Source: Leifsonia sp. ZF2019 (GTDB lineage: Bacteria > Actinomycetota > Actinomycetes > Actinomycetales > Microbacteriaceae). Taken from it: a stretch of DNA of 64,000 nucleotides. Under the pieces are notes generated by a model. That model did not search any database. It saw only the letters and a list, made by a program, of their open reading frames with translations, and had not been told where the DNA came from. The stretch lies in NCBI RefSeq assembly GCF_019924635.1, contig NZ_CP065037.1, positions 1,798,001 through 1,862,000 of the forward strand, read 5' to 3'. The position numbers were made by a program, and so were the translations under genes. Shown here one piece after another: positions 29,545 through 38,744 of the stretch; positions within the stretch are counted from its first letter, which is position 1; each line of letters starts with the position of its first letter.

Positions 29545-31647
29545 ATGGACAGCACGAACGCACACGAGCACCAGCACACGGACGGCGCGATGACCTCGCA
29601 CGCGGAGCACGGCCACGGCGCGCACGATCTCGGCGCGCACGATCACTCCGCCCACGATCACTCCGCGCACGATCACTCCGCGCATGCCGGCCACGACCCG
29701 GCGATCTTCCGCCGCAAGTTCTGGCTGACGCTCGTCCTGACCATCCCGACCCTGGTCTTCTCGCACGGCCTGCAGGAGATCCTCGGCCTGTCGGGCCCAC
29801 GGTTCCCGGGCAGCCAATACATCCCCGCGGTCTTCGGCATCGCGATCTTCTTCTACGGCGGGCTCGTGTTCCTCCGCGGAGCGGTCGGCGAGCTGCGGTC
29901 GCGACAGCCGGGGATGATGACGCTGATCTCGCTCGCCATCGTCGTCGCGTTCGGGTACAGCCTCGCGGTGACGCTCGGCCTGCCGGGCATGGACTTCTGG
30001 TGGGAGCTCGCCACCCTCATCCTGATCATGCTGCTCGGCCACTGGATCGAGATGTCGGCGGTCATGGGCGCCCAGGACGCGCTGGGCCAGTTGGCGAAAC
30101 TCCTGCCGGACACCGCCGAGCGGCTCGCCGACCCGCACGCCGACCCCGAGACGGTCGCCGTCGGGGAGCTGCGGGTCGGCGACCTCGTGCGGGTGCGGCC
30201 GGGCGCCGCCGTGCCGGTCGACGGCGAGATCGTCGACGGACGCAGCGATCTCGACGAGTCCCTGCTCACCGGGGAGTCGAAGCCGGTCACCCGGGGGACG
30301 GGGGAGCAGGTCGTCGCCGGAAGCATCTCCGGCAGCGGGTCGCTCGTCGTCCGCGTCGGGAAGACCGGGGGCGACACCGCGCTCGCCGGGATCATGCGCC
30401 TGGTGTCGGACGCTCAGGCCAGCAAGTCGGGCACGCAGATCCTGGCCGACCGTGCGGCCGCCTGGCTGTTCTACGTCGCGCTCGCGGTCGCTGCGATCAC
30501 CCTCGTCGTCTGGATCCTGCTCCGCCCCGGTGACCCCGCGTTCGTGCTCGAGCGCGTCGTGACGGTGCTCATCATCGCCTGCCCGCACGCGCTCGGCCTC
30601 GCCATCCCGCTCGTGGCGCAGATCTCGACCGCGATCGGCGCACGCAACGGACTCCTCATCCGCGACCGGCACGCCATGGAGGACGCCCGCCGCATCGACG
30701 TCGTCCTCTTCGACAAGACGGGCACACTCACCGAGGGGCGTCAGGGCGTCGCCGCCGTGACCGCCGTCGACGGCGACGACGATGCCCTGCTCGCTCTCGC
30801 CGCCTCCGTCGAAGCGCCGGCCGAGCACCCGATCGCTCGTGCGATCGTCACCGCCGCCCGTGAGCGAGGGCTGTCCATCCCCTCCGTGACGGACTTCGAG
30901 GCGCTCGGGGGCCGCGGTGCCGCCGCCACCGTCGCGGGCGAACGCGTCGTCGTCGGTGCGCCGCGGCTGCTGGCCGAGACGGGAGCGACGGCGGCGGGCT
31001 CGGTCGCCCGCATGGTGGAGGAGGCCTCGGCGCAGGGGCAGACGGTCGTCTACGTTCTCCGCGGCGATCGCGTCACCGGTGCGATCGCGCTGGCGGATGT
31101 CGTCCGGCCCGAGTCGGCGGACGCCGTGCGCGCTCTCCGGGACCGCGGGATCCGTGTCGCCATGCTCACCGGCGACGCACGACCGGTCGGAGAGGCGGTC
31201 GCCGCGACCCTCGGAATCGACGAGGTCTACGCGGAGGTGCTCCCGGGCGACAAATCCGGCACCGTGGCGCGTCTGCAGCAAGACGGCTCCCGGGTGGCGA
31301 TGGTGGGCGACGGCGTGAACGACGCACCCGCGCTCGCGCAGGCGGACGTCGGCATCGCCATCGGCGCGGGCACGGATGTCGCGATCGAGTCGGCCGGCAT
31401 CGTGCTGGCCGCCAGTGATCCGCGCGGGGTGGCGAAGGTGGTCGAGCTCTCGCGGGCGACCTATCGCAAGATGCTCCAGAACCTGGCGTGGGCGACCGGG
31501 TACAACGTGATCGCGCTGCCGCTGGCAGCGGGTGTGGCGACCGGTGCCGGCATCGTCGTCTCCCCGGCGTTCGGCGCCGTGCTGATGTCCGTCTCCACGA
31601 TCGTCGTCGCGCTCAACGCCCAGCTGCTGCGACGCGTCCGCCTCTGA
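29545..31647 (+). CDS. Copper-translocating P-type ATPase (CopB-like, CPH motif)
   Basis: 700 residues from ATG 29545. The N-terminus is rich in His, with three copies of HDHSA (15-base DNA repeats 29638-29682), and lacks the CxxC heavy-metal domain. Six to eight membrane spans; the transport motif is [13 protein letters not shown] (CPH, as in CopB), with phosphatase LTGES, phosphorylation [10 protein letters not shown] (Asp acceptor), the SxxEHP segment [10 protein letters not shown], and [17 protein letters not shown] hinge. CPH-type pumps export Cu(I)/Cu(II), and sometimes Ag. Control by CsoR is indicated by the operator just upstream. Confidence 0.92.
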   Translation: MDSTNAHEHQHTDGAMTSHAEHGHGAHDLGAHDHSAHDHSAHDHSAHAGHDPAIFRRKFWLTLVLTIPTLVFSHGLQEILGLSGPRFPGSQYIPAVFGIAIFFYGGLVFLRGAVGELRSRQPGMMTLISLAIVVAFGYSLAVTLGLPGMDFWWELATLILIMLLGHWIEMSAVMGAQDALGQLAKLLPDTAERLADPHADPETVAVGELRVGDLVRVRPGAAVPVDGEIVDGRSDLDESLLTGESKPVTRGTGEQVVAGSISGSGSLVVRVGKTGGDTALAGIMRLVSDAQASKSGTQILADRAAAWLFYVALAVAAITLVVWILLRPGDPAFVLERVVTVLIIACPHALGLAIPLVAQISTAIGARNGLLIRDRHAMEDARRIDVVLFDKTGTLTEGRQGVAAVTAVDGDDDALLALAASVEAPAEHPIARAIVTAARERGLSIPSVTDFEALGGRGAAATVAGERVVVGAPRLLAETGATAAGSVARMVEEASAQGQTVVYVLRGDRVTGAIALADVVRPESADAVRALRDRGIRVAMLTGDARPVGEAVAATLGIDEVYAEVLPGDKSGTVARLQQDGSRVAMVGDGVNDAPALAQADVGIAIGAGTDVAIESAGIVLAASDPRGVAKVVELSRATYRKMLQNLAWATGYNVIALPLAAGVATGAGIVVSPAFGAVLMSVSTIVVALNAQLLRRVRL
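29638..29682 (+). repeat. Three tandem 15-base repeats in the His-rich tail
   Basis: Units at 29638, 29653 and 29668 read CACGATCACTCCGCN, coding H-D-H-S-A. An imperfect fourth start (GCGCACGATCTCGGC) precedes them. Copy number could vary by slippage and change the number of metal-binding His. Confidence 0.85.
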
Positions 31648-31660
31648 GATCCGCCCCGCA

Positions 31661-31715
31661 GCGGGGTCGCGAATCGTCGCTCCGGCGCCGCCATACCGGC
31701 GGTTCGCGACCCCGC
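31661..31715. terminator. Hairpin at the end of the copper ATPase gene
   Basis: GCGGGGTCGCGAA (31661-31673) and TTCGCGACCCCGC (31703-31715) are perfect 13-base inverse arms, 14 bases after the ATPase stop. The loop holds further GC-rich short palindromes (GGCGCC). It can act as a transcription terminator. The GGGGTCGC core recurs at 43451-43501. Confidence 0.65.
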
Positions 31716-31756
31716 CGTTCCGGCGGCTCGGCGGCCGTGTGCCATCATCGTGCACT

Positions 31757-32659
31757 ATGGCCGCACATCCCGGAACCGTCGTGGTCGCGGTCAACCCCAT
31801 GGCCTCGTTCGGCCACCGCCGGGAGGTCGGCCCGCTGGTCGTCGAACGCCTGCGCGAGGCCGGACACACCGTGGTCGCCGTCGACGAGGCGAACATCGAG
31901 CTCCTGCGCAGGGAGACCGCACGCGCGGTGGCGGCCGGCGCCGGCGCGCTGGTCGTGGTCGGGGGCGACGGCATGGCGAACCTCGGCATCAACATCGTCG
32001 CCGAGACGACCGTCCCTCTCGGCATCGTCCCGAGCGGCACGGGCAACGACCTGGCCGACGGCCTGGGGATCCCGGTGGGCGACACGGACGCGGCCATCGC
32101 CCACCTCCTCGCCGCGCTCGGCCGAGAGCCGCGCACGATCGACGCGGGGGTGGTGCGTCACGGCGGCCTCTCCACCTGGTTCGGCGCAGTGCTCTCGGCC
32201 GGCTTCGACGCCACCGTCAACGAGCGCGCCAACCACATGACCCGTCCGCGCGGACGCAGCCGGTACATCCTCGCGCTGCTCCGGGAGCTCGCCACCCTGG
32301 CCCCGCGCCCGTACCGCCTGGTCGTCGACGGCGAGACCATCGAGACGGAGGCGATGCTCGTCTCCGTGGCCAACAACCGCTCCCTCGGCGGCGGGATGCG
32401 CATCGTGCCGCACGCAGCGCTCGATGACGGCCGTCTCGACCTCTTCGTCGTGCGGCGCATGTCGCGCCTGCGCTTCCTGCGTCTCTTCCCGACGGTCTTC
32501 CGCGGCGAGCACACCGACCTCCCGGAGGTCTCCTTCCACTCCGTGAGCACCGTCCGCCTCGACGCGGAGGGGGTCGTGGTCTACGCGGACGGGGAGCGGA
32601 TCGGCCCGCTGCCCGTCGACGTCTCCGTGGTGCCGGGAGCCCTCCGCGTCCTCGCCTGA
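31757..32659 (+). CDS. Diacylglycerol kinase family lipid kinase
   Basis: 300 residues. The ATP-binding GGDGT motif is present as VVVGGDGMANLGIN (Met for Thr), and PSGTGNDLADGLG is the second nucleotide motif of the DgkA/LCB5 family. C-terminal strands follow SLGGGMRIVPHAALDDGRLDL. It phosphorylates a membrane lipid (diacylglycerol or a related lipid), feeding phospholipid metabolism. The start is ATG 31757; CATCAT eight bases upstream is a weak -10. The 3' end leads into the tRNA region. Confidence 0.88.
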   Translation: MAAHPGTVVVAVNPMASFGHRREVGPLVVERLREAGHTVVAVDEANIELLRRETARAVAAGAGALVVVGGDGMANLGINIVAETTVPLGIVPSGTGNDLADGLGIPVGDTDAAIAHLLAALGREPRTIDAGVVRHGGLSTWFGAVLSAGFDATVNERANHMTRPRGRSRYILALLRELATLAPRPYRLVVDGETIETEAMLVSVANNRSLGGGMRIVPHAALDDGRLDLFVVRRMSRLRFLRLFPTVFRGEHTDLPEVSFHSVSTVRLDAEGVVVYADGERIGPLPVDVSVVPGALRVLA

Positions 32660-32692
32660 GGGTCGCGACACACCCGGGCTGGGCGCCCCGTT

Positions 32693-32722
32693 TTGGAGGA
32701 TGCCGCCGACCTGTGGCATGAT
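32693..32722 (+). promoter_or_regulatory. Promoter of tRNA-Glu
   Basis: TTGGAG (32693-32698) and CATGAT (32717-32722) are spaced 18 bases apart, giving a start near 32729, 13 bases before the tRNA. Confidence 0.5.
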
Positions 32723-32741
32723 CATTGAGTTGTCAAAACAC

Positions 32742-32817
32742 GGCCCCATCGTCTAGCGGCCTAGGACGTCGCCCTCTCACGGCGGTAACGCGGGTTCAAA
32801 TCCCGCTGGGGTCACCA
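32742..32817 (+). tRNA. tRNA-Glu (anticodon CTC)
   Basis: GGCCCCA/TGGGGTC acceptor stem, a G-U pair at position 2, D-arm CGTCTAGCGGCCTAGG, anticodon loop CTCTCAC giving CTC (codon GAG), T-loop GGTTCAAATCC and discriminator A. CCA is encoded (32815-32817), so the gene itself ends at 32814. Confidence 0.95.
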
Positions 32818-32820
32818 CTC

Positions 32821-32857
32821 ACGAAGCCCTCTCGGACCATGTCCGGGAGGGCTTCGT
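32821..32857. terminator. Strong bidirectional terminator after tRNA-Glu
   Basis: Arms 32821-32837 and 32841-32857 pair over 17 bases (one G-U pair) with a three-base CAT loop. It serves the tRNA on the plus strand and the KTSC gene on the minus strand. Confidence 0.85.
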
Positions 32858-32891
32858 CGTGTCGCGCGGCCGCCCGGGCAACGCGGCTTCC

Positions 32892-33104
32892 TCACGAGAT
32901 CCATTCCGTCGGGAAGTGGTCTCTGATCCGCTCTGCGAAGTACCGACCGGCCGACGGCGCGGAGCGGAACTCGTGCCAGACCCGGTCGGAGACCAGCCGG
33001 TAGCGGTAGCGCGCTCCGGACCGGAACACGATCTCGAGCACGTGCTCGCGATCGTCGAAACCCGCCGCGGCGACCGCGGCGCTCTCGAACTCCACCCACT
33101 CCAC
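32892..33104 (-). CDS. KTSC-domain protein
   Basis: 70 residues: a KTSC domain (pattern VEWVEFESAAVAAAGFD, VLEIVFRSGARYRYRLV, WHEFRSAPSAGRYFAERIRDHF), the small fold found next to or inside lysyl-tRNA-synthetase-like proteins. It begins at GTG 33104; TACAGT seven bases upstream suggests a leaderless start. The exact role is not known; related proteins may bind nucleic acid. Confidence 0.8.
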   Translation of the reverse strand: MEWVEFESAAVAAAGFDDREHVLEIVFRSGARYRYRLVSDRVWHEFRSAPSAGRYFAERIRDHFPTEWIS

Positions 33105-33159
33105 GCGCGGCACTGTACGCGCGTGCGCCGAGCGCGGGGGAGTCCGGTAGGATGAGTGA

Positions 33160-33285
33160 TCGCGAAGGGGAGTATCCCGGACGGCCGCGGTGCGTGCACC
33201 GCCGCCGGCGCTGTGAACGTCATCACGGTCCGCTCTGGACCCGGGCGCAGCGGCATTGGAGACGGTGCGGGAGAGACTTTCGGCT
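33160..33285 (+). promoter_or_regulatory. yybP-ykoY manganese riboswitch
   Basis: The conserved pieces occur in order: AGGGGAGTA (33166-33174), GTGAACGTCATCACGG (33213-33228) and GGGAGAGACTTT (33269-33280), about 35 bases before TerC start 33315. The GGGGAGTA and CGTCATCA segments form the metal-binding L1 and L3 loops in this family. TerC is the most common gene behind this riboswitch. Mn2+ binding should raise expression. Confidence 0.8.
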
Positions 33286-33314
33286 CGTTTCCGATGCCCT
33301 TCGAAAGGTCCTCC

Positions 33315-34400
33315 ATGCAACTCGCCCTCCCGCTCTGGTTCGAGGTCGGCTCGATCGTCGTGCTCCTCTTGGTGCTCGCGTTCGACCTGCTCATCGTCTT
33401 CAAGCGCCCGCACATCCCGAGCCCGAAGGAGTCGTCGCTCTGGATCGCGTTCTACGTGGGTCTCGCGCTGATCTTCGCCCTGCTCATGCTGCTGCTGGGC
33501 GATGCGGAGCACGCGGGGCAGTTCCTCGCCGGCTGGCTCACGGAGTACAGCCTCAGCATCGACAACCTGTTCGTGTTCGTCATCATCATGGGCAGGTTCG
33601 CGGTGCCCAGGAAGTACCAGCAGGAGGTGCTCATGGTGGGCATCATCCTGGCTCTGATCTTCCGCGGCGTCTTCATCCTGCTGGGGGCGAGCCTCATCGC
33701 GAGCTTCAGCCCGATCTTCTACATCTTCGGCGCGTTCCTGCTCTGGACCGCCTTCAACCAGGCGTTCGGCAACCACGACGATGAAGGAACGGACGACAGC
33801 TGGTTCATCCGCTTCATGCGCAAGCACCTCAAGGTCTCCGACCAGTACGACGGCAACAAGCTCCGCACCACGGTTGCGGGCAAGCGGATGTTCACGCCCC
33901 TGATCATCGTCTTCCTGGCGCTCGGCACGACGGACCTGCTGTTCGCGCTCGACTCCATCCCGGCGATCTTCGGCATCACGCAGAGCCCGTTCATCGTCTT
34001 CACCGCCAACGTGTTCGCGCTCATGGGTCTGCGCCAGCTGTACTTCCTGCTCGGTCATCTGCTCGACAAGCTCGTGTACCTGAAGTACGGGATCGCGTTC
34101 ATCCTCGCCTTCATCGGCGTCAAGCTCGTCTTCCACGCCATGCACGAGAACGAGCTGCCGTTCATCAACGGCGGCCTGCACCTCGAGTGGGCGCCGGACA
34201 TCGACACCTGGACGTCGCTCGCGGTGATCGTCGGGTCGATGGTTGTCGCTACCATTGCAAGTCTGGTGAAGCTGCGGATGAGTGGCGGAACCATCGCCGA
34301 GGCCATCCACGGCGACGACGACGAGGCCGACGAGGCCCCGGAGGCCGTGACCGGCGAGGTCCCGGTCCCGCGCGATCAGCAGGAGGACCCCCGCACATGA
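33315..34400 (+). CDS. TerC-family manganese exporter
   Basis: 361 residues with nine or so hydrophobic helices. The two acidic metal-binding helices are EYSLSIDNLFVFVIIM (Glu/Asp) and FALDSIPAIFGITQSP. TerC proteins export Mn2+ (and aid metalation of secreted proteins). The C-terminus is an acidic tail (GDDDEADEAPEAVTGEV). GAAAGG seven bases before ATG 33315 supports the start. It is preceded by a Mn riboswitch and coupled by ATGA to a PP2C phosphatase. Confidence 0.9.
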   Translation: MQLALPLWFEVGSIVVLLLVLAFDLLIVFKRPHIPSPKESSLWIAFYVGLALIFALLMLLLGDAEHAGQFLAGWLTEYSLSIDNLFVFVIIMGRFAVPRKYQQEVLMVGIILALIFRGVFILLGASLIASFSPIFYIFGAFLLWTAFNQAFGNHDDEGTDDSWFIRFMRKHLKVSDQYDGNKLRTTVAGKRMFTPLIIVFLALGTTDLLFALDSIPAIFGITQSPFIVFTANVFALMGLRQLYFLLGHLLDKLVYLKYGIAFILAFIGVKLVFHAMHENELPFINGGLHLEWAPDIDTWTSLAVIVGSMVVATIASLVKLRMSGGTIAEAIHGDDDEADEAPEAVTGEVPVPRDQQEDPRT

Positions 34401-35152
34401 CCTCACACGTCGGCGTGAGCGCCCGGAGCGACATCGGGGCGGTACGCCACGTGAACGAGGACTCCTTCCTCGCCGAGGACCCGGCCTACCTCGTGGCCGA
34501 CGGGATGGGCGGCCACGCCCGCGGCGATCTGGCGAGCCGCACGGCGCTGGAGAGCCTGGCGCGCACGCTGCAGCCGGGCAGCCGGCCGACGCCGGAGGAG
34601 GTCGTCGCCGCGATCGACGAGGCCAACGCGGCCGTCCGGGCGCTCTCGGGAGCGGACGAGTCCGGGGCCGCCGTCGCCGGAACCACCCTCGCCGGCGTGG
34701 TGCGTGTGCGCGTCCCCGAGCGTGCGGCGGAGCACTGGCTGGTCGTGAACGTCGGGGACTCCCGCGTGTACGAGTGGGACGGCTCCGTGCTGACCCAGCT
34801 GACCGTCGACCACTCGGCGGTGCAGGAACTCGTCGACGCCGGCCTCATCTCGGCAGCGCAGGCGGCCGTGCACCCCGAGCGCAACGTCATCACCCGTGCC
34901 CTCGGCGCGGAGGACTTCGTCGACACCGACACCGAGCTGCTGCCGGACGCCTCGCGCCGCACGTTGCTGATCTGCTCCGACGGTCTGACCCGCGAGCTGA
35001 CCGACGAGCGCATCGCGGCCGTCCTCGCCTCCGCCCCCGAGGATCCGGCGGGGGAGCTGGTGGAGGCCGCCGTCGCGGCGGGCGGTCACGACAACGTCAC
35101 GGTCGTCGTCGTGACCATCGATGAGACCGACGGACCGTCGGTGATATCCTGA
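34397..35152 (+). CDS. PP2C-family Ser/Thr protein phosphatase
   Basis: 251 residues. Metal-binding motifs of PP2C are complete: HVNEDSF, VADGMGGHARGD, GDSRVYEW, LLICSDGLTREL and GGHDNVTVVVV. No membrane segment, so soluble. PP2C enzymes need two Mn2+ (or Mg2+). AGGAGG precedes the ATG, which overlaps the TerC stop (ATGA). Substrates are phospho-Ser/Thr proteins of STPK pathways; no kinase is in the window. Confidence 0.93.
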   Translation: MTSHVGVSARSDIGAVRHVNEDSFLAEDPAYLVADGMGGHARGDLASRTALESLARTLQPGSRPTPEEVVAAIDEANAAVRALSGADESGAAVAGTTLAGVVRVRVPERAAEHWLVVNVGDSRVYEWDGSVLTQLTVDHSAVQELVDAGLISAAQAAVHPERNVITRALGAEDFVDTDTELLPDASRRTLLICSDGLTRELTDERIAAVLASAPEDPAGELVEAAVAAGGHDNVTVVVVTIDETDGPSVIS

Positions 35153-35156
35153 CTCC

Positions 35157-35201
35157 GTGCACGCAGGTCTTCTCCTCCTTAGCCGCCGCGGCGAGTCCTA
35201 G
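35157..35201 (+). CDS. Leucine operon leader peptide
   Basis: GTG at 35157 opens a 14-codon ORF translated as VHAGLLLLSRRGES with four successive Leu codons (CTT CTC CTC CTT, 35169-35180) and TAG at 35199-35201. TATCCT six bases before the GTG fits a leaderless mRNA that starts at the GTG. The hairpin after the Leu run completes a classic leucine attenuator before leuC. Confidence 0.75.
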   Translation: MHAGLLLLSRRGES

Positions 35202-35224
35202 TTCTCAGGCCACTCTCGCCGCGG
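35186..35224 (+). promoter_or_regulatory. Attenuator hairpin of leuCD
   Basis: CCGCGGCGAG (35186-35195) pairs perfectly with CTCGCCGCGG (35215-35224). The left arm lies inside the leader peptide's last codons, so a ribosome stalled at the Leu codons would open it. A second palindrome, CCGTCGACGG, follows at 35228-35237 and offers an alternative fold. The expected leucine-starvation response is an inference from geometry. Confidence 0.6.
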
Positions 35225-35271
35225 AGTCCGTCGACGGCTGATCCGCACGCACGCTAAGGAGCACGAGCACA

Positions 35272-36762
35272 ATGACGACCGAGACCGATCGCACTCCGCT
35301 GACCCTCGCAGAGAAGGTCTGGCGGGACCACCTGGTCGTGAAGGGCGAGGACGGCACGCCCGACCTCATCTACATCGACCTGCACCTGGTGCACGAGGTG
35401 ACCAGTCCGCAGGCCTTCGACGGCCTCCGCATGGCCGGCCGGCCGGTCCGCCGTCCGGACCTCACCATCGCCACCGAGGACCACAACACGCCGACCATCG
35501 GCATCGACCGGCCCATCGCCGATCTGACCAGCCGCACGCAGATCGAGACGCTGCGCCGCAACGCCGAGGAGTTCGGCATCCGCCTGCACTCGCTGGGCGA
35601 CGTCGAGCAGGGCATCGTGCACGTGGTCGGCCCGCAGCTCGGCCTCACGATGCCGGGCATCACCGTGGTCTGCGGCGACTCGCACACCTCGACGCACGGC
35701 GCGTTCGGCGCGATGGCGTTCGGCATCGGCACCAGCGAGGTCGAGCACGTCATGGCGACGCAGACCCTGCCGCTCAAGGCGTTCAAGACCATGGCGATCA
35801 CCGTCGAGGGTGACTTGCGCCCCGGCGTGACCGCGAAGGACATCATCCTGGCCGTCATCGCGAAGATCGGCACCGGCGGCGGGCAGGGCTATGTGCTCGA
35901 GTACCGCGGCAGCGCGATCCGCTCCCTCTCGATGGAGGGGCGCATGACGATCTGCAACATGTCGATCGAGGCCGGGGCCCGCGCGGGCATGGTCGCGCCC
36001 GACGAGACCACCTACGCCTACCTCAAGGGCCGCCCCCACGCGCCGGAGGGCGCCGACTGGGACGAGGCCGTCGCATACTGGGACACCCTCGCCACTGACG
36101 ACGACGCGGTCTTCGACGCGGAGGTCTACCTGGACGCCGCCGACATCGAGCCGTTCGTCACCTGGGGCACCAACCCCGGCCAGGGCGTCTCGCTCAGCCA
36201 GAACGTGCCGGACCCCGCGCAGATCGAGGACCCCAACGCCCGGGCCGCCGCCGAGCGCGCGCTGGAGTACATGGATCTCGAAGCCGGCACCCCGATGAAG
36301 AGCATCCCCGTCGACGCCGTGTTCATGGGCTCCTGCACCAACAGCCGGATCGAGGATCTGCGCGCCTTCGCCTCCCTGATCAAGGGGCGCAAGAAGGCAG
36401 ACAACGTGCGCGTCATGGTCGTCCCGGGCAGCGCGCGCGTGCGTATCGAGGCCGAGGCGGAGGGCATCGACAAGATCGTCGAGGAGTTCGGCGCCGAGTG
36501 GCGCTTCGCGGGCTGCTCGATGTGCCTGGGCATGAACCCGGACCAGCTGGCGCCCGGGGAGCGCTGCGCCTCCACCTCGAACCGCAACTTCGAGGGCCGG
36601 CAGGGCAAGGGCGGCCGCACCCACCTGGTGTCGCCCCTGGTCGCGGCAGCGACGGCGATCCGCGGGACCCTGTCCAGCCCCTGGGACTTGGATAACGATG
36701 GCGGCGACACGCCGGACGGCGGCGACGCGGACACGCGCGCCGGGGAGAAGGTGAACGCCTGA
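35272..36762 (+). CDS. leuC: 3-isopropylmalate dehydratase large subunit
   Basis: 496 residues. [4Fe-4S] ligands are in [12 protein letters not shown] and the pair GCSMCLGMN. Active-site segments [21 protein letters not shown] and [15 protein letters not shown] match LeuC of isopropylmalate isomerase, which converts 2- to 3-isopropylmalate in leucine synthesis. The last 25 residues ([18 protein letters not shown]) are an acidic extension not in every LeuC. AAGGAG lies upstream of ATG. Stop and leuD start share one base (TGATG). Confidence 0.97.
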   Translation: MTTETDRTPLTLAEKVWRDHLVVKGEDGTPDLIYIDLHLVHEVTSPQAFDGLRMAGRPVRRPDLTIATEDHNTPTIGIDRPIADLTSRTQIETLRRNAEEFGIRLHSLGDVEQGIVHVVGPQLGLTMPGITVVCGDSHTSTHGAFGAMAFGIGTSEVEHVMATQTLPLKAFKTMAITVEGDLRPGVTAKDIILAVIAKIGTGGGQGYVLEYRGSAIRSLSMEGRMTICNMSIEAGARAGMVAPDETTYAYLKGRPHAPEGADWDEAVAYWDTLATDDDAVFDAEVYLDAADIEPFVTWGTNPGQGVSLSQNVPDPAQIEDPNARAAAERALEYMDLEAGTPMKSIPVDAVFMGSCTNSRIEDLRAFASLIKGRKKADNVRVMVVPGSARVRIEAEAEGIDKIVEEFGAEWRFAGCSMCLGMNPDQLAPGERCASTSNRNFEGRQGKGGRTHLVSPLVAAATAIRGTLSSPWDLDNDGGDTPDGGDADTRAGEKVNA

Positions 36763-37361
36763 TGGAGAAGTTCGAGACCGTGACGGGTGTGGCCGTCCCG
36801 CTGCGCCGTTCCAACGTGGACACCGACCAGATCATCCCGGCGGTGTTCCTCAAGCGCGTGACCAAGACCGGCTTCGAGGACGCCCTCTTCCACGGCTGGC
36901 GCCAGGACCCGGACTTCATCCTCAACCAGGACGCCTACCAGGGCGCGACCGTGCTCGTCGCCGGTCCCGACTTCGGCACCGGCTCCTCCCGGGAGCACGC
37001 CGTGTGGGCGCTGCGGGACTTCGGCTTCCGGGTCGTCCTGAGCCCCCGGTTCGCCGACATCTTCCGCGGCAATTCCGGCAAGCAGGGCCTGCTCGCCGGG
37101 CAGATCACGGAGGAGGACGCGGAGCGCCTCTGGGCGGCCATCGAAGCGCAGCCGGGAATAGCGGCGACGGTGGATCTGGTTGCCAAGACTGCGACGATCG
37201 GCCAGGTACAGGTGTCTTTCGACATCGACGATTACACTCGCTGGCGTTTGCTCGAAGGGCTGGACGACATCGCCCTCACCCTGCGTGATGAAGCGCGAAT
37301 CTCCGAATACGAAAGCGGCCGTGCTGGTTGGCGGCCCAAGACCCTCCCGGTGAAACTTTGA
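36762..37361 (+). CDS. leuD: 3-isopropylmalate dehydratase small subunit
   Basis: 199 residues with [19 protein letters not shown] at the N-terminus, [22 protein letters not shown] (substrate loop) and [15 protein letters not shown]. It forms the isomerase with LeuC. The start overlaps the leuC stop (TGATG), and the stop overlaps the murA TTG start (TTGA), so leuCD-murA appear to be read as one message. Length is standard. Confidence 0.97.
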   Translation: MEKFETVTGVAVPLRRSNVDTDQIIPAVFLKRVTKTGFEDALFHGWRQDPDFILNQDAYQGATVLVAGPDFGTGSSREHAVWALRDFGFRVVLSPRFADIFRGNSGKQGLLAGQITEEDAERLWAAIEAQPGIAATVDLVAKTATIGQVQVSFDIDDYTRWRLLEGLDDIALTLRDEARISEYESGRAGWRPKTLPVKL

Positions 37362-38725
37362 ACTCACTTCTTCAGGACGCTCAGGCAGCAGGAGCGCGCG
37401 TCGGCCTCAAGGGCGACCGCATCACGATCAACGGCGGCATCCCGCTCCGGGGCCGCATCGAGGTCCGCGGCGCCAAGAACTTCGTCACGAAGGCCATGGT
37501 TGCCGCCATCCTGGGCGAAGGCCCCAGCGTCCTGCGGAACGTGCCGGACATCAGCGACGTCCGCGTGGTGCGCGGTCTGCTCGAGGTGCACGGCGTCAAG
37601 GTGACCGACGGCGTCGCGGGCGAGCTGCTGCTCGACCCGAGCGCGGTAGAGACGGCCCACATGGCCGACATCGACGCGCACGCCGGGTCGAGCCGCATCC
37701 CGATCCTGTTCTGCGGCCCGCTCCTGCACCGCCTGGGCGAGGCGTTCATCCCCGACCTCGGCGGCTGCCGCATCGGCGACCGCCCGATCGACTACCACCT
37801 CGAGGTGCTGCGCCAGTTCGGGGCGGTCGTCGACAAGCTGCCGAGCGGCATCCGCATGAGCGCCCCGAACGGCCTCCACGGTGCCAAGCTCGAGCTGCCG
37901 TACCCGAGCGTCGGGGCGACGGAGCAGGTGCTGCTCACCGCTGTGCGCGCCGATGGCATCACCGAGCTCAAGGGCGCGGCGATCGAGCCCGAGATCATGG
38001 ACCTCATCAACGTCCTGCAGAAGATGGGCGCGATCATCTCGGTCGACACCGATCGCGTGATCCGCATCGAGGGCGTCGCGAAGCTCGTCGGCTACAGCCA
38101 CACCGCGCTGTTCGACCGGAACGAGGCCGCCAGCTGGGCGGCCGCCGCGCTCGCCACGGGCGGCGACGTCTACGTCGGAGGCGCCCGCCAGCCTGAGATG
38201 CTGACCTTCCTCAACGTCTTCCGCAAGGTCGGCGGCGCCTTCGAGATCCACGACGACGGCATCCGGTTCTTCCACCCGGGAGGACCGCTGAAGCCCGTCG
38301 TGATCGAGACCGACGTGCACCCCGGGTTCATGACCGACTGGCAGCAGCCGCTGGTGGTCGCTCTCGCGAAGGCGGAGGGGGTGTCGATCGTCCACGAGAC
38401 GGTCTACGAGCAGCGCTTCGGCTTCACCGACGCGCTCATCGACATGGGTGCCAAGATCCAGGTGCACAAGGAGTGCCTCGGCGGCCACGCCTGCCGCTTC
38501 GGCCAGCGCAACTTCAACCACTCCGCGGTCATCATGGGCCCGACGGAGCTGAAGGGCGCCGACATCGAGGTCCCCGACCTGCGCGGCGGCTTCAGCCACC
38601 TGATCGCGGCGCTGACCGCGGAGGGACGCTCGACCGTCAGCAACGTCGGCATCATCAGCCGCGGGTACGAGAATTTCATCACCAAGCTGGAGCTGCTCGG
38701 AGCGGACTTCGTCCTCGAAGGGTGA
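37358..38725 (+). CDS. murA: UDP-N-acetylglucosamine 1-carboxyvinyltransferase
   Basis: 455 residues from TTG 37358, which overlaps the leuD stop as TTGA; another TTG lies 30 bases upstream. Substrate-binding K40-N41 is in [11 protein letters not shown], the catalytic Cys137 in [14 protein letters not shown], and the C-terminal half repeats the fold with [16 protein letters not shown] and [14 protein letters not shown]. First committed step of peptidoglycan precursor synthesis (enolpyruvyl transfer from PEP to UDP-GlcNAc). Cys rather than Asp at 137 predicts sensitivity to fosfomycin-type inhibition. Confidence 0.95.
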   Translation: MNSLLQDAQAAGARVGLKGDRITINGGIPLRGRIEVRGAKNFVTKAMVAAILGEGPSVLRNVPDISDVRVVRGLLEVHGVKVTDGVAGELLLDPSAVETAHMADIDAHAGSSRIPILFCGPLLHRLGEAFIPDLGGCRIGDRPIDYHLEVLRQFGAVVDKLPSGIRMSAPNGLHGAKLELPYPSVGATEQVLLTAVRADGITELKGAAIEPEIMDLINVLQKMGAIISVDTDRVIRIEGVAKLVGYSHTALFDRNEAASWAAAALATGGDVYVGGARQPEMLTFLNVFRKVGGAFEIHDDGIRFFHPGGPLKPVVIETDVHPGFMTDWQQPLVVALAKAEGVSIVHETVYEQRFGFTDALIDMGAKIQVHKECLGGHACRFGQRNFNHSAVIMGPTELKGADIEVPDLRGGFSHLIAALTAEGRSTVSNVGIISRGYENFITKLELLGADFVLEG

Positions 38726-38744
38726 CGGCACGGATAATAGGGAT

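Noticed and set aside
29638..29682. CRISPR-like array
   Set aside because: Tandem 15-base coding repeats without spacers, inside the ATPase gene.
28792..32136. 1114-residue minus-strand frame through the copper ATPase
   Set aside because: Only its last 212 codons (the metallo-hydrolase) are coding; the rest is antisense of the ATPase.
32742..32857. Integration site of a genomic island at tRNA-Glu
   Set aside because: No duplicated tRNA 3' end and no integrase nearby.
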